Shown here: positions 16,570-25,055 of the stretch, piece by piece
Layout of the letters: each line of letters opens with the position of its first letter
Position numbering within the stretch: position 1 is the stretch's first letter
DNA from: Bacillus sp. 123MFChir2
GTDB lineage: Bacteria > Bacillota > Bacilli > Bacillales > Bacillaceae_G
DNA: 45,748 bases
Reading direction: 5' to 3'
NCBI RefSeq assembly: GCF_000383235.1
Contig: NZ_KB910960.1
Coordinates: 1 to 45,748, forward strand
Notes under the pieces: generated by a model
The model's input: only the letters and a program-made list of their open reading frames with translations
Told to the model about the DNA's origin: nothing
Database searches by the model: none
Program-made: the position numbers and the translations under genes

Positions 16570-16872
16570 TTATAACTTTGATTGTACAGATTGTAACTTC
16601 TTCTCCATTGAGCTAACCTTATCACGGCGATCATCAACGCGAATATTTGTTGCTACGCGGCCTGCACCTTTAGAAAACGGAACTTCATGCATTTGTTGAA
16701 TCACTTCAAATAATACTGAGAGTTCTCCTTCAATAATTGTATTCATTGGTGTTAATTGATACTTCACACGATCTGCATTTTTCTCAAGTACTTTTTGTAT
16801 TTCTGCTACATACTCACTTACACTTGTAGTACCTGTTCCAACTGGAATAATGGTAACATCAACAATTGCCAT
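16570..16872 (-). CDS. MTH1187/YqgV-type thiamine-binding protein
   Basis: 100-residue cytosolic protein of the DUF77/Thiamine_BP family: MAIVDVTIIPVGTGTTSVSEYVAEIQKVL, then YQLTPMNTIIEG, an EVIQQMHEVPFSKGAGRVATNIRVDDRRDK core and a short coiled end. Family members form tetramers and bind thiamine-like ligands. The enzymatic role is unknown. Start ATG 16872 behind GAGGTG. It stands alone between the DUF2573 gene and a chemoreceptor. Confidence 0.87.
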   Translation of the reverse strand: MAIVDVTIIPVGTGTTSVSEYVAEIQKVLEKNADRVKYQLTPMNTIIEGELSVLFEVIQQMHEVPFSKGAGRVATNIRVDDRRDKVSSMEKKLQSVQSKL

Positions 16873-16929
16873 TTCTGTTCACCTCTTCTATAGATTCTTT
16901 ACTATTGTACAAAATTTTCTTCCTCTTTA

Positions 16930-17005
16930 AAAATATATCGGCGCTTCGACACGATATAAAGTGAAACCTCCATCAGCGACGCTTTTCTCGCTGATGGAAA
17001 GCCCT
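16930..17005 (+). repeat. ATAAAGTG-headed hairpin repeat, short copy
   Basis: ATATATCGGCGCTTCGACAC, then GATATAAAGTGAAACCT and a hairpin CCATCAGCGA (16971-16980) with TCGCTGATGG (16988-16997). It lacks the CCCTCACCAATCGGGC block of the longer copies. Confidence 0.65.
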
Positions 17006-17009
17006 ACCC

Positions 17010-17041
17010 AAAAAAACAGCTGCCGAGAAACCTCGACAGCC
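17010..17041 (-). terminator. terminator of the dCACHE chemoreceptor gene
   Basis: GCTGCCGAG (17019-17027) and CTCGACAGC (17032-17040) form a stem; on the minus strand it is followed by seven T. Confidence 0.88.
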
Positions 17042-17048
17042 TAACTCT

Positions 17049-19049
17049 CTATTTGTCTATTTTAAATTGTTCTACTACCTTTTCCAGATCGTTCATTTCC
17101 ACTGTTAATTGCTTCATCGTTCCTGATACTTTTTCTAGATGAGTTACTTGCATTTCTGTTGCTGCATTCACTTCTTCTGATACAGCTGCACTCTCCTGAC
17201 TCGTTTCAGCGATGGTTTGCATAACTTGTGTAATGTCTTTCTGTTCATGTCCAATCTTTTGTACTTCTGTCGAAATTCTTTCAACGGAAGTAATAATTGT
17301 ATTTACAACAGAAATAACAATTTGGAATGATTGTTCCGCATCTTTCGTTACATGATCTTGCACATTAGCAATGTCTTTTAAACTTCCAATCACTTCTACA
17401 ACGCGAGTTACTTCTTGTTGCACTTCTGCAATAATAGAAGCGATATCTCCAGTCGCTGCTTTTGATTGTTCTGCTAATTTTCGTACCTCTTCTGCGACAA
17501 CAGCAAAACCTTTTCCTTGTTCTCCTGCGCGCGCTGCTTCAATGGAAGCATTTAATGCTAATAAGTTTGTTTGATCAGAAATTCCTTTAATGAGCTCAAC
17601 AACATTTTGAATCGATTGTACACTATGCTCAAGTTTCTCAGCTGCACTTTCTGTTTCCAGCACAATGGAAGCAGACTCATCCCTTGTGTCCACTAAACGT
17701 TGCATCGTCTGTAATCCGCTTTGTGATGCTTGTTCTGCTTGACTTGTTACATCTTTAATGGAAGTTACTGAGCCATTTACTTGTCCCACGGACTGTTTCA
17801 TATTGTCTAGCTGCGCTGAAATTTCCTCCACACTATTGGCTAATGTTGATGCACCGCCCGTCACATCATCCATCGCACTGGAAACTTCCCTACTCGAAGC
17901 AACCGTCTCATTTGTTAAATAATGCAAGTTATCTGCTGATTGTTGCACTGATGATACGTTATTTTTAATATGACTAACCATTTCATTCATTTGTCCGACC
18001 ATATCGTTAAAGTGCTTTGTAAGTACCCCCACTTCATCGTTCGTTTGCACTTTCATCTGTAGCGTTAAATCTCCTTCTGCTACTTTTTGTACTTGTTGTG
18101 TTAACGATTGAAGTGGTTTTGTTAATCTTCTTGCAAAGAAATAAGATACAACAATTGCCGCAATTACACCTGCACACGCTAATCCTATAAACATATTTCT
18201 TAACGTTGTTAATAAACCATCAACTTCTTTTTTCGGATAAACAATTCCGATCTTCCAATTCATAGATTTTATCGGCTGACTATATGCAACGACATCTTGT
18301 CCTTTTAACTTCGTAACAACAAAATCATTTCGATCTTGTTTTAAACTTTGAATCAGTGGTTCTTTTGAGACATCTTTTCCAACTTTATCTGGATACACGA
18401 TTCCCATGTTTTTATCATTAACAATAAACATTTCTCCACCATAGTTATACTGAATGTTATGAAGTAACTTTTGAATGGTGCCTAATGACACATCCATCGC
18501 TACAACACCAAGTACTTCTGAACCATCTGGAGATAAAAGGGCTTTCGAAACACCTACACTTAATTTTCCTGTTGCAATTTCATATTGTGGCTGTCCCCAA
18601 TGTACATTTTTCGTATCGCTTAACGCAGCCTTATACCATGGCCTTGTTGTTGGGTCATATCCTTCTGGCACTTTTCCACCATCCGCAAGATTTGCACTTA
18701 ATGTCTTTTTATCTTTCGTTCCGATATAAAGGTCTAAAATATCAGGGTGATTATTTTTAAACTCTAAAAACCCCTTCATTATTACCATTTCTTCTTCTGG
18801 TGTAACCCCGTCTTGGAACATTCCAACAATGGTTCCACTACTAGAATAGTACTTCATATCCTCCCCAATACCAATAATAAATCCATTCATTTGTTCCGTT
18901 AACAATTCCATCGTGTTATGAGAATATTGCTCAAGAACACGGGACTCTTTTTCTTTTTCTAACTGATACACAGTTGTCCCTAAAATAGCAAACATCATGG
19001 AAATAAGTACTGAAAATACGACTGTTACTTTCCAACGTAAACTTTTCAT
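17049..19049 (-). CDS. methyl-accepting chemotaxis protein with dCACHE sensor
   Basis: 666-residue membrane chemoreceptor. Membrane segments are about 9-31 and 283-305. The extracellular double CACHE domain between them contains [23 protein letters not shown] and [11 protein letters not shown]: the Arg, Trp-Tyr, Tyr and Asp set is that of amino-acid-binding dCACHE receptors, so an amino-acid ligand is likely (inference). HAMP covers about 306-358, and the signalling domain has the conserved tip [20 protein letters not shown]. Start ATG 19049. Monocistronic. Confidence 0.95.
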   Translation of the reverse strand: MKSLRWKVTVVFSVLISMMFAILGTTVYQLEKEKESRVLEQYSHNTMELLTEQMNGFIIGIGEDMKYYSSSGTIVGMFQDGVTPEEEMVIMKGFLEFKNNHPDILDLYIGTKDKKTLSANLADGGKVPEGYDPTTRPWYKAALSDTKNVHWGQPQYEIATGKLSVGVSKALLSPDGSEVLGVVAMDVSLGTIQKLLHNIQYNYGGEMFIVNDKNMGIVYPDKVGKDVSKEPLIQSLKQDRNDFVVTKLKGQDVVAYSQPIKSMNWKIGIVYPKKEVDGLLTTLRNMFIGLACAGVIAAIVVSYFFARRLTKPLQSLTQQVQKVAEGDLTLQMKVQTNDEVGVLTKHFNDMVGQMNEMVSHIKNNVSSVQQSADNLHYLTNETVASSREVSSAMDDVTGGASTLANSVEEISAQLDNMKQSVGQVNGSVTSIKDVTSQAEQASQSGLQTMQRLVDTRDESASIVLETESAAEKLEHSVQSIQNVVELIKGISDQTNLLALNASIEAARAGEQGKGFAVVAEEVRKLAEQSKAATGDIASIIAEVQQEVTRVVEVIGSLKDIANVQDHVTKDAEQSFQIVISVVNTIITSVERISTEVQKIGHEQKDITQVMQTIAETSQESAAVSEEVNAATEMQVTHLEKVSGTMKQLTVEMNDLEKVVEQFKIDK

Positions 19050-19258
19050 AGTTCCTGCTCATCCAACTCCTTCTTCTTTAATTTCATACACTTATATATA
19101 TTATTATATTAATAATAAATGATATTTGTAAAACCTTAATCTTCCTTTTTATTAAAGTTTTCATAAAAACATTTAGACCCTCTTGAATAACTGTACTTGT
19201 ATTCCGAAGAAGAGTTATTTATTCTTAAGACACAAGAATTTTTCGCCCGGGAGGAATT

Positions 19259-20017
19259 ATGTTACAAAGATTCGGTTTCTCACAATATGAAAGTCAAGCA
19301 TACGAAGTTCTCGTTTCAAGCGAAGATCCACTTGATGCAACGAGCATCGTAAAGTATTCTGGTGTTCCAAAGGCAAAGATATACGAAATATTAGTACGCC
19401 TTGTCGATAAAGGTATGGTGATGGATTCTGTTTCAGAAAAGAAAAAGCTATATACAGCTCTGCCGCTGCAGCTTGCTATTGAAAAATTAACAGCAGAATT
19501 TCAAGCAAATATTGAAGAGTTACAAAACAACGTATCAAAGAAAATATTTACAGATGACCGTGTCTGGAGTTTAAAAGTACAATCTTCTATTCACGCGCAA
19601 AGTAAACAACTTGTGCAAGGCGCAAAGAAATCTATTCGTATGTCTGCATGGAATGATACATTCCTAGAGTATATGCCGCTTCTAGAAGAAAAGAAAAAGC
19701 AAGGCGTCGAGATAGAAGCGCTTATTGTAGGAAGTGTGGATACGACATTAGAAAACATCCATCTCCTCATCCCAACAGAAGAGCACCATGCGCTTGAGCG
19801 CTTTTTACTCATCATTATTGATGATCGTGAAATTTTATTTGCGGGCGCCGAGCAAAACTCATGGCAAGCAATGAAAACAATGTCCCAGCCATTCGTTAAA
19901 TTTTTCATAGAGTTTTTCTATCATGACGTTGCCCTTGCGAAAATTACCGAGAAACATCATGATTTATTTATGGATGATGAAGAAATCCGAAGCCTCTTAA
20001 TGAAACTGCGTTATTAA
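19259..20017 (+). CDS. TrmB-family transcriptional regulator
   Basis: 252 residues. N-terminal winged helix of the TrmB family: LQRFGFSQYESQAYEVLVSS, VKYSGVPKAKIYEILVRLVDKGMV (5-65), then a coiled linker (LAIEKLTAEFQANIEELQN). The C-terminal half (about 110-250) is a PLD-like effector fold, with SIRMSAWNDTFLEYMPLLEEKKKQGVEIEALIVGS and LLIIIDDREILFAG, as in TrmB sugar-sensing regulators. Starts at ATG 19259 right behind GGGAGGAATT. It is divergent from a chemoreceptor; no transporter is adjacent, so the target is unknown. Confidence 0.88.
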   Translation: MLQRFGFSQYESQAYEVLVSSEDPLDATSIVKYSGVPKAKIYEILVRLVDKGMVMDSVSEKKKLYTALPLQLAIEKLTAEFQANIEELQNNVSKKIFTDDRVWSLKVQSSIHAQSKQLVQGAKKSIRMSAWNDTFLEYMPLLEEKKKQGVEIEALIVGSVDTTLENIHLLIPTEEHHALERFLLIIIDDREILFAGAEQNSWQAMKTMSQPFVKFFIEFFYHDVALAKITEKHHDLFMDDEEIRSLLMKLRY

Positions 20018-20018
20018 A

Positions 20019-20046
20019 AAACGGACATGTATTCTATTCATGTCCG
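20019..20046. terminator. terminator between trmB-like gene and small ORF
   Basis: ACGGACATG and CATGTCCGT form a 9-bp stem around a nine-base loop, flanked by an A run on one side and TTCTTC on the other. Confidence 0.8.
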
Positions 20047-20214
20047 TTCTTCATTTTGCTTCTTAATATCCGATAATAATGAGATAATTTTTTCATTTTG
20101 TTTGATTTGTTCCTCTGAGTTTATATAGATAAATCGAATCCAGCGAAATACAAAGCAAAGTATCAAAATAGGAAGTATACTAAATAGAAAACCAATTATA
20201 GATCCTGTCATCAT
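20038..20214 (-). CDS. small membrane protein
   Basis: 58-residue protein: MMTGSIIGFLFSILPILILCFVFRWIRFIY forms one membrane helix, followed by a polar helix NSEEQIKQNEKIISLLSDIK. Start chosen at ATG 20214, six bases after GAGGTG; a GTG at 20223 lies inside that site. I do not recognise a named family; such one-helix proteins with a coiled tail are common in Bacillus. Confidence 0.65.
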   Translation of the reverse strand: MMTGSIIGFLFSILPILILCFVFRWIRFIYINSEEQIKQNEKIISLLSDIKKQNEERT

Positions 20215-20231
20215 AACTAGCACCTCTTCTG

Positions 20232-20400
20232 TTTATATAAATTTATTTTAATGTTCCGACACATAGTCCCTGCTATGAAAAAACAACATATCCTTCACTC
20301 GCACGTGGCAGGAAAAGGCCCTGACCGTTGCTACAAACATCCAGATTCTCTCACCCCTCCCTAAAAAAGGGGGGTCTATCTTTTTTTACTTATATATAAC
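20232..20400 (+). repeat. bcr1-like repeat
   Basis: TTCCGACACATAGTCCCTGC, CACTCGCACGTGGCAGGAAA, AGGCCCTGACCG and TTTTTTTACTTATATATA at the end. The flanks on both sides are A/T stretches like the other copies. Confidence 0.7.
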
Positions 20401-20437
20401 GAACATATTCCACACTCTCTTCCCATATCCTTGCACA

Positions 20438-20470
20438 AAAAAATAGACATCTTCAAAAGATGCCTATTTT
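20438..20470 (-). terminator. terminator of the permease gene
   Basis: AAATAGACATCTT and AGATGCCTATTTT form a stem with one mismatch and a CAAA loop; on the minus strand a T run follows. Confidence 0.82.
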
Positions 20471-20478
20471 CAAAATCT

Positions 20479-21789
20479 CTATTTATTTACTTGCTTCTTA
20501 TTTAAATACCAATACACTGGTAATCCTGTTAACACGATAGCAATTGACAAAAAACATCTAGTTGGCTCATTAATAATCGCACTTCCGATTACAAATAGTG
20601 ATCCTAAAATTGCTAATGCTGGTACGATTGGATATAAAGGTACACTATATTCACGTTTTTGTCCTGCATTACGCTTTCTTAAAATGAACACCCCGATAAA
20701 TGTCATAACATAGAAAATATAAATAATAAATACGGAAATCTCAGACAGTTCATTCGGATCACTGATCAACATTAAAATAATACCAAGTAGAATTTCAACA
20801 AAGATTGCGTTTGCTGGCGTTTGAAACTTATCATTAATTTTTGAAATAAATTTTGAGAACGGAAGTTGACCACGCTCCGCCATTGATACTGGAATACGAG
20901 GGAACGTTAAAATTTTTCCATTCAAACATCCGAATATCGAAACGATAACACCTATACTAATCAATTTCCCACCATATTGGCCTAATAACATATCAGCTGC
21001 TGTCGCTGTTGCATTCTCACTAAGAGCAACAATTTGCGGTGCTGGTAAAACATTTAATAATGCCATATTAATTAACACATATGCTGCTGTTACAATAAGA
21101 ATCCCAACTGTCAATGCTTTTGGTAATAACTTTGTTGGATTTTTCATTTCACCGCCGATAGACGCGAGTAGAATCCAGCCATCATATGCAAATAATGTTG
21201 CTAAAATTGCCATCCCCATACTTTGATTTGCAGAATCTGGTACAACAACGTTAAATACATCGCTATTCCCTTTCCAAAATCCCATCACAATAATAAGCAC
21301 AATTGGGATCATTTTCCCGATTGTTGTTATTGTTTGAACAATGCCCCCATATTTTGTTCCTACACTATTTATAACCCCAAGAAATACAACTGTTCCAATC
21401 GCAATTGGTAAATTCCACACTTTATCAATATGGAAAAAGTTTAAAACTAATGAGCTAAAATACAATCCTAATGTTCCAATAATTGCTGGTCCATATACAA
21501 GTGTTTGCATCCATCCAGATAAATAACCCCAAAACTTACCATAAATCTCCTCTAGATACGTATACAAACCACCATTTTTCGGAATTTGCGCTCCGATTTC
21601 TGCAACCGTTAAACCACTTGCTAAGGTTAAAATACCCCCTACTACCCAAGCAAAGATTGCCATGTTAGAACTACCGGCGTAATCCAATACCTTACCTGGT
21701 TTCATAAATACGCCAGACCCGATAATTGTTCCAACAACAATTGATAATGCGACCGTTAGGCCAATTTTGTTTTTGTCATCGTGATGCAT
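20479..21789 (-). CDS. APC-family amino-acid permease (SteT-like), T-box controlled
   Basis: 436-residue cytoplasmic-membrane transporter with about twelve helices. GLTVALSIVVGTIIGSGVFMKPG at 10-32 is the conserved first helix of LAT/APC permeases. Other hallmarks are the IGAQIPKNGGLYTYLEEIYG loop and FPRIPVSMAERGQLP. The closest family I recognise is the SteT serine/threonine exchanger type. Start ATG 21789, ten bases after GGGAGG. The T-box leader just upstream has ACC at the specifier position, which predicts induction when threonyl-tRNA is uncharged, so threonine uptake is the best guess. Confidence 0.88.
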   Translation of the reverse strand: MHHDDKNKIGLTVALSIVVGTIIGSGVFMKPGKVLDYAGSSNMAIFAWVVGGILTLASGLTVAEIGAQIPKNGGLYTYLEEIYGKFWGYLSGWMQTLVYGPAIIGTLGLYFSSLVLNFFHIDKVWNLPIAIGTVVFLGVINSVGTKYGGIVQTITTIGKMIPIVLIIVMGFWKGNSDVFNVVVPDSANQSMGMAILATLFAYDGWILLASIGGEMKNPTKLLPKALTVGILIVTAAYVLINMALLNVLPAPQIVALSENATATAADMLLGQYGGKLISIGVIVSIFGCLNGKILTFPRIPVSMAERGQLPFSKFISKINDKFQTPANAIFVEILLGIILMLISDPNELSEISVFIIYIFYVMTFIGVFILRKRNAGQKREYSVPLYPIVPALAILGSLFVIGSAIINEPTRCFLSIAIVLTGLPVYWYLNKKQVNK

Positions 21790-21830
21790 AACTGTGTGTC
21801 CTCCCTCTAACCCTAGTATGATTTAAATAA

Positions 21831-22100
21831 AAAAAACACTCATCCCTAATAAAAGGGACGAGTGTTATATTCGTGGTTCCACCCTTGTTCCAATTGGCAT
21901 GAAGACACAAATCACCAATTGCTCAAGTTTCAGATAACGGCGATTGCCGGCAAACAATTACTAGATATCCGTTCACTGCTGCAGTTCAAAGGTGGTAAAC
22001 TATTCTTTCGTATTAGGAAACTCACAGCCTAAGGCTTCCCTCTCTGAAAATCGTAAAAAATAGATCATGTCCTTATCAGTACTTTTATAATGTCGAATTT
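21831..22100 (-). promoter_or_regulatory. T-box riboswitch leader, predicted threonine specifier
   Basis: On the minus strand: an AAGG/CCTT and a CTATT/AATAG helix enclose an internal loop whose 3' side reads TTTACCA. The trinucleotide before the conserved purine is ACC (21994-21996), a Thr codon. Further along come AGAGA and GGCTG apical motifs, the T-box GGGTGGAACCACG (about 21872-21884), and a terminator with ACACTC...GAGTGT arms (21831-21866) ending in a T run. The T-box itself is certain; the specifier is my reading of the fold. Confidence 0.9.
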
Positions 22101-22209
22101 TATTATTAATATTCATTATATTGAATTTTTTTAAAAAAGCAAGTGTGTTTTATAGTACATAGTAGAATTATTTCAGTATAGTATAACAGTTATATCAAAC
22201 AAAGCTAAT

Positions 22210-22327
22210 ATTAGTGGCGCTTTTTCAACATGTAAATCGTTGTTACGCAGAATAAAACATACCCTCCCACGCATCGCCAGTTCCTCTCGCCCATCTAAAA
22301 AAATGGTTTTTCATTTTGTATTTATAA
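22210..22327 (+). repeat. bcr1-like repeat, internally deleted
   Basis: Begins GCTTTTTCAACATGTAAATC; the middle block with GTGGCAGGAAA is missing; ends CATCTAAAAAAATGG and TTTTCATTTTGTATTTAT. Confidence 0.6.
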
Positions 22328-22378
22328 AAAAAGAGTTAACCAAAATCCTGCTAAAGCAGTATTTTAGGTTAACTCCTT
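22326..22378 (-). terminator. terminator of yidC2
   Basis: GAGTTAACC (22333-22341) pairs with GGTTAACTC (22367-22375), with an inner CTGCT/AGCAG stem; the minus strand ends in a T run. Confidence 0.85.
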
Positions 22379-22404
22379 CTTTATATCATAACAACGATCT
22401 TCTC

Positions 22405-23208
22405 TTATGCCTCTTGCAGTTGTCCATCTTCACGGTCCATTACTTTCTTTAATAACACAGTTTGAATGACAGTAAATAAGTTACTTGTAATCCAGTACAA
22501 GACGAGTCCTGACGGTGCAGCAAATCCCATAAATAAAATCATTGCCGGCATCATAAACTGCTGAACTTTTAATACTTGGCTTTGTTCTCCTGTCATATTA
22601 GATTGAAATACTTTCATCTGCAGGAATGTTGACAGAGCAGCAAGGACAGGTAAAATGTGATACGGATCTGGATGCCCTAAATTTACCCATAAGAAAGAAG
22701 CTGTACGAATCTCTTCCGTATGACTAATGGCATAGTACAATGCTGAGAAAACCGGCATTTGCAACAAGAGTGGTAAACATCCCATCATTGGGTTCACACC
22801 GTTCGTTCTCATTAAAATCATCGTTTCTTGTTGATATTGCTTTTGCTTCTCTGGATTTTTCGTCATATCGCCGTACTTCTCCTTCAATTTCTGAAGTTCC
22901 GGCTGTATTTTCTTTGTTTTTAATTGACTACGATATTGCGTAATCGTCAGTGGCAGTAAGATCGTACGAACTACAATCGTAATAATGATAATGGCGATTC
23001 CAAAGCTATGATTCGGCAAATGGTGTGCCACAAACTGCAACATAACAGAAATTGGATATAAAATATAGTGATTCCAAAATCCAGGACTACTCGCATCAAT
23101 TGGTGCTGCACTTGCACTTGCATTCGCATTTGCATTACCACATCCCGATAAAACAACAACAAGTAATAATGATAAACTTACGAGCCAAGCTCGGTATGAT
23201 TTAAACAT
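22405..23208 (-). CDS. yidC2: membrane protein insertase, YidC2/OxaA2 type
   Basis: 267-residue lipoprotein insertase. Signal peptide with lipobox LSGCG (Cys 23). The YidC core follows: IVVRTILLPLTITQYRSQLKTKKIQPELQKLKEKYGD (with the conserved positive Arg in the groove), NPMMGCLPLLLQMPVFSALYYAI, and the last helices LVLYWITSNLFTVIQT. It inserts small membrane proteins alone or with SecYEG. The SD GGAGG (23216-23220) is partly locked in a perfect hairpin with the end of the upstream 94-codon ORF, so expression is probably controlled by translation of that ORF, as for B. subtilis YidC2 and MifM. Which of the two Bacillus YidC proteins it equals is inferred from that leader. Confidence 0.93.
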   Translation of the reverse strand: MFKSYRAWLVSLSLLLVVVLSGCGNANANASASAAPIDASSPGFWNHYILYPISVMLQFVAHHLPNHSFGIAIIIITIVVRTILLPLTITQYRSQLKTKKIQPELQKLKEKYGDMTKNPEKQKQYQQETMILMRTNGVNPMMGCLPLLLQMPVFSALYYAISHTEEIRTASFLWVNLGHPDPYHILPVLAALSTFLQMKVFQSNMTGEQSQVLKVQQFMMPAMILFMGFAAPSGLVLYWITSNLFTVIQTVLLKKVMDREDGQLQEA

Positions 23209-23215
23209 ATATATT

Positions 23216-23251
23216 CCTCCAATGTTTCATAATTCGTTAGCGAAACATTGG
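23216..23251 (-). promoter_or_regulatory. translational-control hairpin masking the yidC2 SD
   Basis: On the minus strand CCAATGTTTC (23242-23251) and GAAACATTGG (23219-23228) are perfectly complementary with a 13-base loop. The left arm lies within the last four sense codons (P M F R) of the upstream ORF; its stop codon is in the loop. The right arm supplies the first two bases of GGAGG. A ribosome halted near the end of the ORF would break the stem and free the SD. Confidence 0.85.
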
Positions 23252-23521
23252 TATATACGGACCTACATCATCACTCTCTCCGCTTGCTTCTTGCCTGCGG
23301 ACTGAGCGGGCCATTCCATGTTTATAAAAGACAGAGAAAAACGAAGTATTCCCTATATGCTTCTCGCACGTTTCAACACATGCAAAAGCCTTCTGTCTCC
23401 CTCTATATGTTTGTTGGCGTACAAAACGCGAAACATTAGTGAGAAACAAAACTTCTAATAAACAAAGTGCCGTTGTTACAACAGATATATATAACATTGC
23501 ATCTTGCAACAGAAATTCCAT
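23237..23521 (-). CDS. putative MifM-like leader peptide / translational sensor for yidC2
   Basis: 94-residue protein, 28 bp upstream of yidC2. One membrane segment at about 8-29 (AMLYISVVTTALCLLEVLFLTN region), then a very basic tail (RFVRQQTYRGRQK, KHGMARSVRRQ) and an acidic-plus-proline end: GESDDVGPYIPMFR. ATG 23521 follows AAGGATG at nine bases. The last codons make the left arm of the SD-masking hairpin. This is the gene order and hairpin logic of B. subtilis mifM-yidC2, where stalling of MifM reports lack of insertase. I see no convincing similarity to the MifM arrest sequence as I remember it, so the arrest itself is unproven. It could instead be simple translational coupling. Confidence 0.65.
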   Translation of the reverse strand: MEFLLQDAMLYISVVTTALCLLEVLFLTNVSRFVRQQTYRGRQKAFACVETCEKHIGNTSFFSVFYKHGMARSVRRQEASGESDDVGPYIPMFR

Positions 23522-23707
23522 CTCTTCACATCCTTATGACAGGATTATATCACACCACTTCAACATGTAAATTCCTTATATTTGACATATTCATGTTTTT
23601 CTACATACGCTTAAATTGTAAAAATTTTATAAAATTTTTGCAATTTAATAAAACTATTGTCAGTTGGTGAAAAAAGCATTATTCTCTTCTTGTAAACAAA
23701 AAAGAAT

Positions 23708-24619
23708 ATGGAGATGAAAACAGACATGGGCCAACTAGGAGACGCCGATTACGTTCCCGATACCGCCTTTTTATCATTCCCAGCTGCAAAAACATGGCAT
23801 TTAGAATTCATCATTCAACTGATTGTTATTTTAGTTGCTTCAACTTTTTATGCGGTTTCAATGAATATGTTTTTTATTCCACATCACATGATTAGTGGCG
23901 GCTTTACTGGTGTTGGGATGATTATCGGTTATTTAATGCACTACAACATTGGTGCGCTCATCTTTTTATTAAACATTCCACTTCTCTTTCTTAGCTATTT
24001 TTACTTAGGAAAGAAAACAACTTTTTTAACAGCATATTTCGTTACGATATCGACGCTTACGATGAATATTATTCCCGTTCATCAAATCTCAGATGATATT
24101 TTATTATCTTCTGTCTTTGGCGGCGTGCTGTGTGGGGCTGCCACAGGAATCATTTTCCGATTTGCTTCTTCGACGGGCGGATTCGATATTATTGGGTTAA
24201 TTGTTGCAAAACATAGAGATATTTCAATTGGTTCTATTATTTTTGTCTTTAACCTTATTCTACTTGTAATCGCTGGTTTTATTTTCGGATGGGATATTAC
24301 ACTTTACACACTGATCAGCCGATTTGTAGCAAGTAAAGTAATCGATTCCATTCATACAAAGCACATTAAATTAACAGTGATGACTGTTACAGAAAAAGGG
24401 GATATCGTGAAAAGAGCTTTGCTCCAAAACGGAATTCGCGGTGTAACAATGGTCGATGCTGTCGGCGGATATACAAATCATAAGAAAAAAATGATTTACA
24501 CAGTTGTTACGCGCTATGAACTAGGAGAAATTAAACGTCTAATAAGGCACGTTGATTGTCATGCTTTTATTAACATTACAGAAACCGTAGAAGTAGTCGG
24601 ACGCTTTAAACGTATATAA
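23708..24619 (+). CDS. YitT-family membrane protein
   Basis: 303-residue protein with five or six membrane segments (about 33-190; DUF161: FFIPHHMISGGFTGVGMIIGYL and ASSTGGFDIIGLIVAKH) and a C-terminal cytosolic DUF2179 domain (TVMTVTEKGDIVKRALLQNGIRGVTMVDAVGGYTNHKKKMIYTVV). The family is widespread in Firmicutes; its role is unclear. The start is uncertain: ATG 23708 has no clear SD, while ATG 23726 has GGAG twelve bases upstream. Confidence 0.85.
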   Translation: MEMKTDMGQLGDADYVPDTAFLSFPAAKTWHLEFIIQLIVILVASTFYAVSMNMFFIPHHMISGGFTGVGMIIGYLMHYNIGALIFLLNIPLLFLSYFYLGKKTTFLTAYFVTISTLTMNIIPVHQISDDILLSSVFGGVLCGAATGIIFRFASSTGGFDIIGLIVAKHRDISIGSIIFVFNLILLVIAGFIFGWDITLYTLISRFVASKVIDSIHTKHIKLTVMTVTEKGDIVKRALLQNGIRGVTMVDAVGGYTNHKKKMIYTVVTRYELGEIKRLIRHVDCHAFINITETVEVVGRFKRI

Positions 24620-24652
24620 CAAAACGCAAGGATGATGTCCTTGCGTTTTCAT
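24620..24652. terminator. terminator after yitT-like gene
   Basis: AAAACGCAAGGA and TCCTTGCGTTTT, perfect 12-bp stem with a TGATG loop. Confidence 0.9.
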
Positions 24653-25055
24653 TTTCACTTTATGCTATCGTTGGATAACGTACGCCAAAATTCAAAATAT
24701 CTGATAATTATTTTTATTCGAATCTGAAACATGTTATACTATGTGTATATCATAAAAGTAAGTAATACACATATATAAATCCATTTTAATTTTTCGACAT
24801 ATAAGTAGCTGTTATGCAGAGTGCAACACGACCTGTACTCGCTTGCTCCCTTTGTTTTAAAACATCGCATCTGGCAGAAATAGGCACTGACCGCTTCTAT
24901 GCATGGCCAGTTGCTCTCTCCCACCGAAAAAGAAGGGGTTTTATGTTAATTTTTCAATTTGCATCTATATATAGTATCTTATTTCATTCTTATATAAATC
25001 TAGATTTTGATTTATATATTGGTTCTCCTATTCAAATGATAAAGGAGTAAAACGT
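24653..25055. other. intergenic region dominated by a bcr1-like repeat
   Basis: No gene. A full-length bcr1-like repeat occupies 24775-24973. AAAGGAG at about 25043 is the ribosome binding site of the next gene. Confidence 0.6.
24775..24973 (+). repeat. bcr1-like repeat, full length
   Basis: Starts after TATATAAATCC with TTTTTCGACATATAAGTAGC; then TGCTCCCTTTGTTTTAAAAC, GGCACTGACCGCTTCTATGC, ATGGCCAGTTGCTCTC and GGGGTTTTATGTTAATTTTT; ends near CAATTTGCATCTATATATA. The size and distribution fit bcr1 of the B. cereus group as I remember it. Confidence 0.8.

Larger units (their letters stand above)
22101..22404. other. intergenic region upstream of the T-box leader
   Basis: No gene. It contains the T-box transcript's promoter region, a shortened bcr1-like repeat (22210-22327) and the terminator of yidC2. 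Confidence 0.6.
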
